Assembly (NCBI GenBank): GCA_002348705.1
Contig: DEAU01000026.1
Coordinates: 11,406 to 37,315, forward strand
Length of the DNA stretch: 25,910 bases
From: Candidatus Neomicrothrix sp. UBA2974
Lineage (GTDB): Bacteria > Actinomycetota > Acidimicrobiia > Acidimicrobiales > MedAcidi-G1
Reading direction: 5' to 3'
Within the stretch, counting starts at the first letter, position 1. Every line of letters begins with the position of its first letter. Shown piece after piece: positions 7,690 through 15,297 of the stretch. Made by a program: the position numbers and the translations under genes. Under the pieces are notes generated by a model. That model was not told the origin of the DNA. It searched no databases and worked only from the letters and a program-made list of their open reading frames with translations.

Positions 7690-7913
7690 TCGAGCCACAC
7701 CAAAACATCATCGACGGTGGGGATCGCGTCCGGTCGGCCGTATTGCGTGGCGGAACGGAAAGCGGCAAGCGGACGGGCAGGGACCGGGAGAAATGGCGGG
7801 CGAGTCCACCAGAACCGTTCGGCCATCCGGTGAGCCTGACGGACAGCCGTCCCCCAAAGTCGAGGCCGAAACAAAACTGCTGCCGTCATCCGGATAAGCC
7901 AAGTGATACCCAT
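7665..7913 (-). CDS. Small conserved actinobacterial protein of unknown function
   Basis: This is an 82-residue basic, Trp-rich protein. It starts MGITWLIRMTAAVLF and contains RPRLWGTAVRQAHRMA, ERFWWTRPPFLPVPA, a central AAFRSATQYG and the ending VDDVLVWLEWCRNF. This pattern of 'LW..A.RQ..R......WW...PFLP.P...', then 'FR..T.YG', then 'DV..YL.WCR', is one I recall from unannotated proteins in many actinobacteria. I know no function for it. Its ATG overlaps the TAA of the ROK gene by one base (TAATG), and its end overlaps lplA, so it is certainly translated in this operon if the neighbours are. No membrane segment long enough to be certain is present. An upstream in-frame extension only re-reads the ROK gene and is rejected. 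Confidence 0.75.
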   Translation of the reverse strand: MGITWLIRMTAAVLFRPRLWGTAVRQAHRMAERFWWTRPPFLPVPARPLAAFRSATQYGRPDAIPTVDDVLVWLEWCRNFPE

Positions 7914-8872
7914 TATCCACAATCTTCTTCCGCAACAGTCCCGATTCGGTCGCTGATACCGGTTCCATCTCCAAAGTGATGCCACACTGCGGCGGCACCG
8001 ACGAGTGGCCCGTCGGCACCCAACCCTGCCGGGACGATCCGAGCCCCGCGGGTAAAGGACAATCCACAAGCCCCGTCTAGAGCACTCTGGGCAGCATCAA
8101 AGAAGTCCTGGCCGTATCCGAGAGCTACCGAACCCGACACCACCACCAAACCGAGGTCAAGCAGATTCACTACTGCGCCAACTGCCCTCCCGACCTGGTC
8201 GCCGACCTTCCGTCTAACCTCGACGGAAGCCTTCGATGCCGGTTGGCCAATCATGCGAGCAATGGCCGGCCCAGACGCCACTGCCTCCAAGCAACCTCGT
8301 GCACCACAACGGCAGAGAGGCCCATCGGGCAATACCGCCATATGTCCGACATGTCCCGCATTGCCGGATGCTCCGCCCACGAGACGCCCGTCAACCACCA
8401 AGCCGCCGCCTACGCCAGTGGACACCACCATGGCCAAATAGTCTCGGCATCCCTTAGCCGCGCCACACCAGCCTTCTGCCAAAGCAAGTGCTTTTGCATC
8501 GTTATCCACCACAGCCGGCAGACCAACCAGTCCAGCAAGACGCTTGGCAAGAGGAAAATCTCGCCACTGGTCGATGTTCAGAGGGGAGACCAGGCGGTTC
8601 TCCGCCGAACCAGTCATGGGGCCTCCACATCCCACACCGATTCCAGCGACCTCGACATCTTTCGATTCCTTGAGTACCGCCTGCACCAGATCAGCCAAGC
8701 GTGCGAAGGTCTTCTCACCATCACCACTCGCTGTAGGTTGCCGGCGCTCGACCAGAACCCGTCCCTGGCCATCTACCAGACCTACTGCCAACTTGGTGCC
8801 ACCAACATCGACGGCCAGCGTGACCGGACGTTCAGTCGCCATTAGTCCGGTCGGATCAGATTCGGTCGTCAC
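7913..8872 (-). CDS. ROK-family sugar kinase (glucokinase-like)
   Basis: ROK proteins are ATP-dependent hexose or N-acetylhexosamine kinases, or related repressors. This 319-residue protein has the ATP-phosphate motif LAVDVGGTKLAVGL (19-32), the catalytic Asp in VDNDAKA (D125), the second phosphate motif STGVGGG (151-157) and the ROK zinc site CRCGARGC (187-194). There is no N-terminal winged helix, so it is a kinase rather than a repressor. The sugar-binding ExGH motif reads HVGH (174-177) here, with His in place of Glu, so substrate preference is uncertain. The GTG at 8872 overlaps the DUF3040 stop by 17 nt and has GGGAGAG upstream. An ATG at 8842 (MATERPVTLAVD) is equally plausible. Confidence 0.88.
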   Translation of the reverse strand: MTTESDPTGLMATERPVTLAVDVGGTKLAVGLVDGQGRVLVERRQPTASGDGEKTFARLADLVQAVLKESKDVEVAGIGVGCGGPMTGSAENRLVSPLNIDQWRDFPLAKRLAGLVGLPAVVDNDAKALALAEGWCGAAKGCRDYLAMVVSTGVGGGLVVDGRLVGGASGNAGHVGHMAVLPDGPLCRCGARGCLEAVASGPAIARMIGQPASKASVEVRRKVGDQVGRAVGAVVNLLDLGLVVVSGSVALGYGQDFFDAAQSALDGACGLSFTRGARIVPAGLGADGPLVGAAAVWHHFGDGTGISDRIGTVAEEDCG

Positions 8873-9251
8873 CTCGCCGAAATCTCTCCCTCATGCGATC
8901 GCGAACCTTCCCAGTGGTTCCCTCTAGCGCGTCGCGAAATGACGTAACGCGACCGCTGTCCGACACCTGCCTCAGGCCTGTCCGACCAACAACTCGCGCG
9001 TTGTGCTCCAAGCGGAGCGCCGAACACAGCATGACTAGAAATCCTATGAAAGCCAGAAGGTACGAGGTTGAAAGCGTCGCCACCATGAGCGCTACCCCAC
9101 TTATGAACCCAGCCACCGCCCACTTCATGCTCCTCAGCGGCTGGGTGTATACGGTGGTCTCGGAGACTTCCTTGACAAGACGCGGATCACTTGCCTGAAG
9201 TTGCTCCTCCATCTCGTTGAGGATGCGTTCCTCGTCTTCCGACAATGGCAA
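8856..9251 (-). CDS. DUF3040 family membrane protein
   Basis: This 131-residue protein begins MPLSEDEERILNEMEEQLQASDPRLV, the hallmark start of the actinobacterial DUF3040 family. Two hydrophobic segments (about 43-60 and 64-80) form a helical hairpin, and a basic C-terminal tail follows. The function of the family is unknown. In M. tuberculosis a member (Rv2169c) lies close to mraZ, and here it also sits a few genes upstream of mraZ, so its proximity to the division cluster is conserved. The start is TTG, supported by the family N-terminus and by an AGGA nine bases upstream. It is the first gene of the unit running through ROK, the small protein and lplA. Confidence 0.9.
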   Translation of the reverse strand: MPLSEDEERILNEMEEQLQASDPRLVKEVSETTVYTQPLRSMKWAVAGFISGVALMVATLSTSYLLAFIGFLVMLCSALRLEHNARVVGRTGLRQVSDSGRVTSFRDALEGTTGKVRDRMRERFRRGDDRI

Positions 9252-9386
9252 GTTCTTCAGTCCTTCCCTAATCGCTTCTCATATCGACCGAATATGTCTC
9301 TAGACCATCTCCAGCATCGCACAGCCCCGCGCGAGCGACAACGCTCTAGCCACCATACAAACCCATAATCAACTCAAATGCATCGT

Positions 9387-10670
9387 TCAAACATCAGGAC
9401 CCCATTGAGAATCACCGCGTTCTTTGATACGTAGGCCGTCTTCCCCAACCGTTGTCGCAGGGGCAATGGCCCTCGAGCCAAAGCGGTCCCTGATCTGGTC
9501 GACCGCCTCTTCTGCCGCCGCGCGACCCACAAGCGAAGTATCTCCTAGATCGCTAGACAGAGAGGTCCGAACTTCGTCCAGGCGGAGTTGTCGGACTGAG
9601 GCATCGCGCAATCCCCCCATCGTGACCCCGAGCAGGCGGATACCCGACGTGGTGTCCACAGCCGAAAGAAGATTTTCGGCCTCCCGGAGAATTTCCAGGG
9701 GCAGGTCGACGGCGTCGGGCAAGGTCGTGCTTCGAACCAGTGTCGTGAAGTCCGGTGCTCGGACCTTTATGGTGACCGTGCGGCCGGCAAGACCTGCCTC
9801 GCGGAGGCGCCGAGCCACTCCATCCACCATCCTGACGAGTTGCCGATGCAACTCGTCAGGATCGGCTAGGTCCTGCGAAAAAGTCTCTTCATGGCCAATC
9901 GTCTTTGTCTCTCGGTCGACCTCGACATGCCGATCATCTATCCCTCGAGCAAGACGCCACAATTGTTGACCCGCTGCTCTGCCTAGAGAGGTAACCAACG
10001 TTGCCTCCGGCACCTTTCGAAGGTCAGCAACCGTCTCCACTCCGAAACGCTGCAAACGATCCAATGTGCGCGGCCCCACCCCCCAGATCGCGGAAACCGG
10101 TAAGGGGTCAAGGAAGTCCTGCACACCGTCCCCTGGCACTACTAAAACGCCCGGTCCATCCTTCGGCCCGCTCGGGTCCGCTACGGGCTTGGCTCGGCTA
10201 CTGGCCAACTTGGCTAAGAACTTATTTGGTGCCACGCCCACACTGCAGGGCAAAGATTCCGAAGCCATCACCTCCGAACGAATCGAGGCTGCAACTACCT
10301 CCGGCTTTCCGTAAAGGCGTTCAACGCCGCCTACATCCAAGAAAGCCTCATCCAACGAGAGTGGTTCAACCAACGGCGTGTAACAACGAAAAACCTCCAT
10401 TACTCGAAGACTGATTTCCGAATAGAGCCGGTGGTCTCCGCGCAAAAAGACCAGGTCGGGACAAAGCCGGCGCGCTCTCGACGACGGCATCGCCGACTTA
10501 ACCCCATAGGACCGCGCTTCATAGGAGGCCGCGGCCACCACTCCTCGGTCGCCTTCGCCACCCACGACCACTGGAAGGCCGCGGAGTTCCGGGCGCTGAA
10601 GCAACTCCACGGACACGAAGAACGCATCCATGTCCACATGAAGAATCGGCGTCGTCGGGTTCACCCGCAC
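9387..10670 (-). CDS. dinB: DNA polymerase IV (Y-family translesion polymerase)
   Basis: DinB is an error-prone polymerase that bypasses damaged template bases. The 427-residue protein has the first metal-binding Asp in HVDMDAFFVSVE (11-22), the fingers segment SYEARSYGVKSAMPS (49-63), the catalytic pair in SLDEAFLDV (D107, E108), PCSVGVAPNKFLAKLAS, the helix-hairpin-helix GVGPRTLDRLQRFGV, and the little-finger domain ending near LLGVTMGGL. A possible clamp-binding motif is QLRLD after the little finger, but the usual terminal QL.LF is missing. The GTG at 10670 shares one base with the NUDIX stop (TAGTG), so the two are coupled. I see no LexA-type palindrome immediately upstream of the pair. 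Confidence 0.95.
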   Translation of the reverse strand: MRVNPTTPILHVDMDAFFVSVELLQRPELRGLPVVVGGEGDRGVVAAASYEARSYGVKSAMPSSRARRLCPDLVFLRGDHRLYSEISLRVMEVFRCYTPLVEPLSLDEAFLDVGGVERLYGKPEVVAASIRSEVMASESLPCSVGVAPNKFLAKLASSRAKPVADPSGPKDGPGVLVVPGDGVQDFLDPLPVSAIWGVGPRTLDRLQRFGVETVADLRKVPEATLVTSLGRAAGQQLWRLARGIDDRHVEVDRETKTIGHEETFSQDLADPDELHRQLVRMVDGVARRLREAGLAGRTVTIKVRAPDFTTLVRSTTLPDAVDLPLEILREAENLLSAVDTTSGIRLLGVTMGGLRDASVRQLRLDEVRTSLSSDLGDTSLVGRAAAEEAVDQIRDRFGSRAIAPATTVGEDGLRIKERGDSQWGPDV

Positions 10671-11191
10671 TAGACCACCCGCTCGACCACAAGAGAACCC
10701 GAGTCAACACCTCGGGCAACGAAGACGAAGTGGGCGTCTTCAACATCGTCAAACGACTTTGCTAAATAGTCGCAAACCGGCTGTCGGACCCAGAGAGGTG
10801 CTGATTCCAGAAGGATTTGGGCCTCATCGGTATCAACGAAACGCGCTTCCTGAACGATGCCGTCCGGATCTTCCAACCGGATGTTTCCGGTAAATGACTG
10901 CGCCTCGTAGACCTCGACCTCTAGATGCATCGCTCTGTCTGGGAAGTCCACGTTCAACTGATAGCAGGGTCCGTCCCAAGCATCGACTACTAGGCCAGTC
11001 TCCTCGAACAGTTCTCTGTCTAGAGCACTCACCGGATCCTCCTCGGAGTCGACAACGCCTCCAGGTGGCGTCCAATCGATCCGACCGTCCCGTCGCCGGT
11101 TAGCAACCAAGAGAAGACGGTCATCCGCATTCCATACCAACCCACCGACGACTCTCCAGCGGTCGACAAGACTGCGGCCACCGACTTCCAT
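10670..11191 (-). CDS. NUDIX hydrolase
   Basis: This 173-residue protein carries a complete Nudix box, G-x5-E-x7-RELFEE-x-GL at residues 45-67, which binds the metal and cleaves nucleoside diphosphate-linked substrates. The fold begins with WRVVGGLVWNADDRLLLVANRR and the conserved DWTPPGG precedes the box, as in MutT-like and ADP-ribose-type enzymes. Substrate cannot be told. The neighbour dinB, sharing one base, suggests a role in nucleotide-pool cleaning or DNA repair, but this is inference. I chose the ATG at 11191 with GGGAG upstream. A start at 11374 would overlap the divergent membrane-protein gene and add 61 residues without family similarity. Confidence 0.88.
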   Translation of the reverse strand: MEVGGRSLVDRWRVVGGLVWNADDRLLLVANRRRDGRIDWTPPGGVVDSEEDPVSALDRELFEETGLVVDAWDGPCYQLNVDFPDRAMHLEVEVYEAQSFTGNIRLEDPDGIVQEARFVDTDEAQILLESAPLWVRQPVCDYLAKSFDDVEDAHFVFVARGVDSGSLVVERVV

Positions 11192-11255
11192 CTCGTCTCC
11201 CGACACGAAGCCAGTCTGGCACCTGACCCGTAACCCACCGATAGCGTTAAGGTCT

Positions 11256-11594
11256 ATGAAATCTTCGTCTGCATCTCCGGACAGCGCTCCACCGGTATTA
11301 CCAGATGGACTAAGTGAGGCACTACCGTCCGCCGCCCCCTCGACGACAGCGCGGATTCTGGCGCTCTTAGCCATCCTGGTAGCTGGTGCCTGCGGGGGTC
11401 TGGTTGGCTATGCGGTAACTGATCTCCAGTGCAGCGACCCTTGTCCCTCCCTTTCCGGATCCGTTGGCGTAGTCGGAGCGGTTCTTGCCGCCACCGGGGT
11501 AGCCGTAGTGACCGTCCTAGCCCTGAAGGCCATGGCCGAATGGCGCACTAATGAGATCCAACAAGCGGCCCGGGACCACCACCCGGTCGACTGA
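11256..11594 (+). CDS. Small membrane protein with two predicted helices, unknown function
   Basis: This is a 112-residue protein that I do not recognise. After a Ser/Pro-rich N-terminus of about 32 residues there is a hydrophobic segment (ARILALLAILVAGACGGLVG, about 33-52), a short loop with two Cys residues (LQCSDPCPSL), a second hydrophobic segment (about 67-91) and a charged cytoplasmic tail. The Cys pair between the helices would be on the outside if the N-terminus is inside. It precedes the inositol monophosphatase gene by 24 nt on the same strand and is probably the first gene of that operon. The start codon is uncertain because no well-spaced ribosome binding site is visible. Confidence 0.65.
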   Translation: MKSSSASPDSAPPVLPDGLSEALPSAAPSTTARILALLAILVAGACGGLVGYAVTDLQCSDPCPSLSGSVGVVGAVLAATGVAVVTVLALKAMAEWRTNEIQQAARDHHPVD

Positions 11595-11618
11595 TCCGGG
11601 AAATTCCCTCTGGCGACA

Positions 11619-12455
11619 GTGTCTGATCCCGCTGAGCTAAGGGAACTCGCCCTCGGGGTGGCTCGATCAGTGACCCCAGAACTCCTGAAGCGGTCGGGCC
11701 GGGTCGACGTCGAATCCACAAAGTCCACTGCTTCAGACCTCGTGACCGAGGTTGACCGGTGGTCCGAATCCAGAATCGTCGAAGGAATCCTTGCAGCTCG
11801 GCCTCAGGATTCCGTAGTAGGCGAAGAAGGCACCAGAGTAGAAGGCTCCAGCGGTATTCGGTGGGTAATCGATCCCATTGACGGAACCACCAACTTCGTA
11901 TATCGGCACCAAGGATTTTCTATCTCAATCGCCGCTGAGGCTGATGGTCAGTTGGTGGCTGGTGTGGTCGTCGACCCGCTTAGCGGCGAGGAGTTCTGTG
12001 CAGCCCTCGGTCACGGGACCACCCGGAACGGCGTTGATGTCCAGGTGTCTAGAGCAGAAGACCTCTCATCTGCCCTTCTTGCTACCGGCTTTTCGTACGA
12101 GCCAAGCAACCGGAAGCTGCAAGCTCGGGTTCTCGTGCACCTCCTACCTCAAATCAGAGACATTCGTCGCATGGGGGGCGCTGCAGTCGACTTGGCCTCG
12201 GTGGCCTGCGGTCGGGTCGATGCCTATTATGAACGAGGCCTTAACCATTGGGACCGGGCAGCTGGCACCCTTATCGTCACCGAAGCCGGTGGGCGGGTAA
12301 CCGATCTCGAAGGCCGTAATTTGAACGGACCATCGCTGCGATCGGCCCAGGTGACCGTGGCAGCACCGACTAGCCTTCACGGCCCCTTGTTGGATCTCCT
12401 CCGCCTTTCCGAAAGCAGTTCTTCAGTACGGTCGGGACAGGAGGCCTCTCCATGA
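11619..12455 (+). CDS. suhB: Inositol monophosphatase family protein (SuhB-like)
   Basis: Members of this metal-dependent phosphatase family hydrolyse inositol-1-phosphate and related sugar phosphates. Actinobacteria need them for phosphatidylinositol and mannosylated lipids. The 278-residue protein has GEEG (68-71), the first metal motif WVIDPIDGTTNFV (82-94) and the second, WDRAAGTLIVTEAGG (211-225). Length and motif spacing are normal. The start is GTG with a weak ribosome binding site. The stop overlaps the next ATG (ATGA), so it is coupled to the response regulator. The presence of pimB' in the same window makes a role in inositol lipid supply reasonable, though histidinol-phosphate phosphatase activity (HisN type) cannot be excluded. 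Confidence 0.92.
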   Translation: MSDPAELRELALGVARSVTPELLKRSGRVDVESTKSTASDLVTEVDRWSESRIVEGILAARPQDSVVGEEGTRVEGSSGIRWVIDPIDGTTNFVYRHQGFSISIAAEADGQLVAGVVVDPLSGEEFCAALGHGTTRNGVDVQVSRAEDLSSALLATGFSYEPSNRKLQARVLVHLLPQIRDIRRMGGAAVDLASVACGRVDAYYERGLNHWDRAAGTLIVTEAGGRVTDLEGRNLNGPSLRSAQVTVAAPTSLHGPLLDLLRLSESSSSVRSGQEASP

Positions 12456-13150
12456 GGCAGCATCTCACCATGACGACGAAAATTTTGACCGTCGAAGACG
12501 ACGAGCGCATCCGCACAGCGGTGCGCCTAGCCCTCGAAGAGGAGGGCTGGGAGGTAGCCGAAACAGCGAGCGGTGAAGAAGCGTTGAACTCGTTCAGCAC
12601 CGATGGCGCCGACGTCGTCCTCATCGACATCATGCTTCCTGGCATCGACGGCTTTGAGGTCTGCCGCAGCATCCGTCGCCTGGGTGATGTTCCCATAGTT
12701 ATGGTCACCGCCCGTTCCGACAGTCACGACGTGGTAGCCGGACTCGAGGCCGGAGCTGACGACTACCTCCGTAAGCCCTTCGATCCCAAGGAGTTGTCAG
12801 CCCGCATACGGGCTCTCCTGCGACGAACCAGACCAGACGAGACCCGACCCACCCGAATCCAGATTGGCCGAATTGAGATTCTTCCCGACGAGGGCGTGGT
12901 TCGCTACGAAGGAAACCAGGTACACCTCACCAGAACCGAATTCCGTCTGCTCCTTGAGCTCGCTAGCGCTGAGGGGAAAGTCCTCAGCCGCGAAGACCTC
13001 CTGGAACAAGTGTGGGGGTATGACTACTTCGGAGACGGCCGATTGGTTGACGTGCACATCCGACGCCTCCGGACCAAGGTGGAACCCGACCCAGCCAACC
13101 CCCGCTACGTGGTCACTGTTCGCGGTATGGGCTACAAGCTCCAGCCTTAA
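12452..13150 (+). CDS. mtrA: OmpR-family response regulator (MtrA-like)
   Basis: This is a two-component response regulator of 232 residues. The receiver domain has the acidic pair D16-D17, phosphoacceptor D59 in VVLIDIMLPG, T86 and K108 in RKPFDP. The C-terminal winged helix (about 135-232) ends in the typical VDVHIRRLRTKVEPDPANPRY...VRGMGYKL. The GGAGG seven bases before the ATG at 12452 supports this start over the ATG at 12470. The order regulator, kinase, GerMN lipoprotein is the mtrA-mtrB-lpqB arrangement of actinobacteria, where MtrA controls cell wall hydrolases, division and replication-linked genes. The mtrA name relies on this context, because OmpR-type regulators are hard to tell apart by sequence alone. 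Confidence 0.9.
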   Translation: MRQHLTMTTKILTVEDDERIRTAVRLALEEEGWEVAETASGEEALNSFSTDGADVVLIDIMLPGIDGFEVCRSIRRLGDVPIVMVTARSDSHDVVAGLEAGADDYLRKPFDPKELSARIRALLRRTRPDETRPTRIQIGRIEILPDEGVVRYEGNQVHLTRTEFRLLLELASAEGKVLSREDLLEQVWGYDYFGDGRLVDVHIRRLRTKVEPDPANPRYVVTVRGMGYKLQP

Positions 13151-13171
13151 ACGGGCGGAAATCGACGAACC

Positions 13172-14608
13172 ATGCCGGGACCAACCACTGGCTCCGAGCT
13201 CTCTCCGGATCACAGCCCGAGCCTCGGCCTCGGTACCCGGATTGCCGTCCTCTTCGCCGTCGGCGGGCTTCTCGTCTCCGTGGGTATAGCCGGCGCCACG
13301 CTGGCTCTTACCCGGCGCCAATTGGTCGAAGCTCGAGAGCAAACGGCGGCGGCTATCGCAGTAAGCAACGCCACCCGGCTCAGTAACCAGCTCACCCCGG
13401 ACTCCACTATCGAAGATCTCCCCACGATCGCCGATTCGCTCACCAAGGTCGAGGGCGGACAACGGGTCATCCGACTCGGGGATGACTGGCTACCCGCACC
13501 CGAATTGGACCGCAACGACCTCCCCTCCGATCTAGTGACCCGAGTCGGCGACCGACGCTCCGGTCAGGTGATCACGAATGTGCGCGGTGAACCGCACGTC
13601 GTAGTTGGTATCCCTCTGTCGGCGTTCGACGCTGACTACTACGCCGTGGTCGATCTCTCAGACATCATCAAGACACTCGACAATCTCGAATACGTCCTCC
13701 TCGGCGCCGGTGCTGCCACCACGGTGCTAGCGGCACTCCTCGGGTCCTGGGCCAGCCGACGGACGCTTCGGCCCCTTCGTCGGGTTCGAGGAGCAGCCGA
13801 AGCAATCGCTGGTGGCCGACTAGACACCCGTCTTGGCCCGCAATCCGACCCCGACTTAGACCGTCTTTCTGACTCTTTCAACGAAATGGCCCGCGCTCTC
13901 GAGGCGCGCATTCATCGAGACGCGCGATTCGCATCCGACGTCAGCCACGAACTGCGAAGCCCGCTGACCACCCTTATGGCTGGTGTGGGCGTGCTAGAGG
14001 CCCGTCGTCATGAACTATCCGACCGATCCAGGACGGCACTCGATCTGCTGGCCCAAGATCTTGAGCGTTTCAATCGGTTGGTGAACGAATTGCTGGAGAT
14101 CTCCGGCTACGACGCCGGCGTAGCCGATTTGGACCTCGGCGAGGTGAACGTGGCTCAGTTCCTAAGAGCGACCGTAGACGGGCTCGAGGACATCTACCTG
14201 GATCTTCCTTCTGGAACCGAGTCGCTGGTCATTGCAGCCGACAAGCGACGCCTCGCTCGCATCATGGCCAACCTGTTGGACAACGCCCAGCGCTACGGCG
14301 GTGGAGCGACACGTGTCTCGGTGGAATATGGAAACGTCTTGACAATCGCCGTCGAGGACGACGGACCCGGAGTTCCAGTTGACGAGCGCACAGCCATCTT
14401 CGACCGTTTCTCCCGCGGCTCCGCCGGCGGCAGCCGTGGCGTTGGCGGAGGAACGGGTCTGGGTTTAAGCCTCGTCGCTGAGGACCTTCGCCTACACGGT
14501 GGCCGGGCTCAGGTGGAAGACCGGCCCGATGGCCAATCAGGCGCGCGCTTCACTCTCGAACTACCACTGACGAACCCCGACGACGAGACTGGGGAAGAAA
14601 TCCGATGA
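13172..14608 (+). CDS. mtrB: Sensor histidine kinase (MtrB-like)
   Basis: This is a membrane sensor kinase of 478 residues. It has a first membrane helix at about 24-46, an extracytoplasmic sensor region of about 125 residues, a second helix at about 174-196, a HAMP linker (about 197-245), a dimerisation helix with the phosphorylated His in FASDVSHELRSPLTT (H259), then the ATPase motifs NLLDNAQRYG (N-box), DDGPGVP (G1), IFDRFSRG (F) and GGTGLGLSLV (G2). It starts 21 nt after the regulator and ends in an ATGA overlap with the lipoprotein gene. The sensor domain is smaller than I would expect for mycobacterial MtrB, so signal specificity may differ. The mtrB name is from gene order. Confidence 0.9.
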   Translation: MPGPTTGSELSPDHSPSLGLGTRIAVLFAVGGLLVSVGIAGATLALTRRQLVEAREQTAAAIAVSNATRLSNQLTPDSTIEDLPTIADSLTKVEGGQRVIRLGDDWLPAPELDRNDLPSDLVTRVGDRRSGQVITNVRGEPHVVVGIPLSAFDADYYAVVDLSDIIKTLDNLEYVLLGAGAATTVLAALLGSWASRRTLRPLRRVRGAAEAIAGGRLDTRLGPQSDPDLDRLSDSFNEMARALEARIHRDARFASDVSHELRSPLTTLMAGVGVLEARRHELSDRSRTALDLLAQDLERFNRLVNELLEISGYDAGVADLDLGEVNVAQFLRATVDGLEDIYLDLPSGTESLVIAADKRRLARIMANLLDNAQRYGGGATRVSVEYGNVLTIAVEDDGPGVPVDERTAIFDRFSRGSAGGSRGVGGGTGLGLSLVAEDLRLHGGRAQVEDRPDGQSGARFTLELPLTNPDDETGEEIR

Positions 14609-15270
14609 GCGAGAGTTGCAGAATGACAAGGGTTGTCTGCTTTATGGTCTCTGCCGTCTCCCTGGGAATTCTCGCGGGTTGTGGCATTCCCCTAGACGAT
14701 CAGGCGCGGGATCTCGTCATCGACCTCCCTGATGCTCTCCTCCCTGCGGAGTCAACCACTACCGAAGAGCCGATTCCCCCTGCACTAGCCACCGAAACTG
14801 TCCAGATCTACCTCGCTCGGGCAGATCAGGACGACCGGATGGTCCTGCATCCAGTGGACCGCGAGATCCAGGGCGATGGTTCGATCAATGTGATCCTCGC
14901 CGAAGTGCTTGCCGGCCCGAGTCTCATCGAACAGGAGGCCGAGTTGGTGTCGCCGTTTGCGGAAGGGAGCACCGTCGTCGGCACCGTCCTCCAAGATGGG
15001 CTGCTCGAAATCCATTTGGACTCACTCGAGGGCTTCCCGCAGGACGACAGCACCGGCAACCGTCTGGCCTTCGCCATGCTTGTCTGCACTGCCGTGGATC
15101 TAGTCGTCGGAGCGGAAATAGACCGAGTCGCTATTCTGCTGGACGGCGAGACCGGGCTGGAACCGATTAATGCACCCGTCAGCGATGGAGAACCACCGGT
15201 AGAAGGGTTCCCGGTTACGTGCGAAAACTACGTGAGTTTTCTCGTGTCGGAACCTGACCTAGGGGCTTGA
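14605..15270 (+). CDS. GerMN-domain lipoprotein, short LpqB-like protein
   Basis: This is a lipoprotein of 221 residues with a signal peptide and lipobox (LAGC, Cys26). A Pro/Thr-rich linker (about 45-60) leads to a GerMN-type domain, seen in VQIYLARADQDDRMVLHPVDREI, NVILAEVLAGPS, GTVLQDGLLEIHLDS and NRLAFAMLVCTAV. LpqB in other actinobacteria is anchored the same way and modulates MtrB, but it is about 580 residues long with a C-terminal beta-propeller-like region. Here that region is missing. The gene overlaps mtrB (ATGA), supporting a role as its partner. A second ATG at 14623 would give a more compact signal peptide. It is convergent with the metallopeptidase gene, 27 nt away. Confidence 0.82.
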   Translation: MSESCRMTRVVCFMVSAVSLGILAGCGIPLDDQARDLVIDLPDALLPAESTTTEEPIPPALATETVQIYLARADQDDRMVLHPVDREIQGDGSINVILAEVLAGPSLIEQEAELVSPFAEGSTVVGTVLQDGLLEIHLDSLEGFPQDDSTGNRLAFAMLVCTAVDLVVGAEIDRVAILLDGETGLEPINAPVSDGEPPVEGFPVTCENYVSFLVSEPDLGA

Positions 15271-15297
15271 CAATAGAACTGAAGGTCATGGTGAGAG

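Noticed and set aside
11192..11374. Longer start for the NUDIX hydrolase.
   Set aside because: The extension has no Nudix-fold similarity and overlaps the opposite-strand membrane protein, while the ATG at 11191 has a good ribosome binding site.
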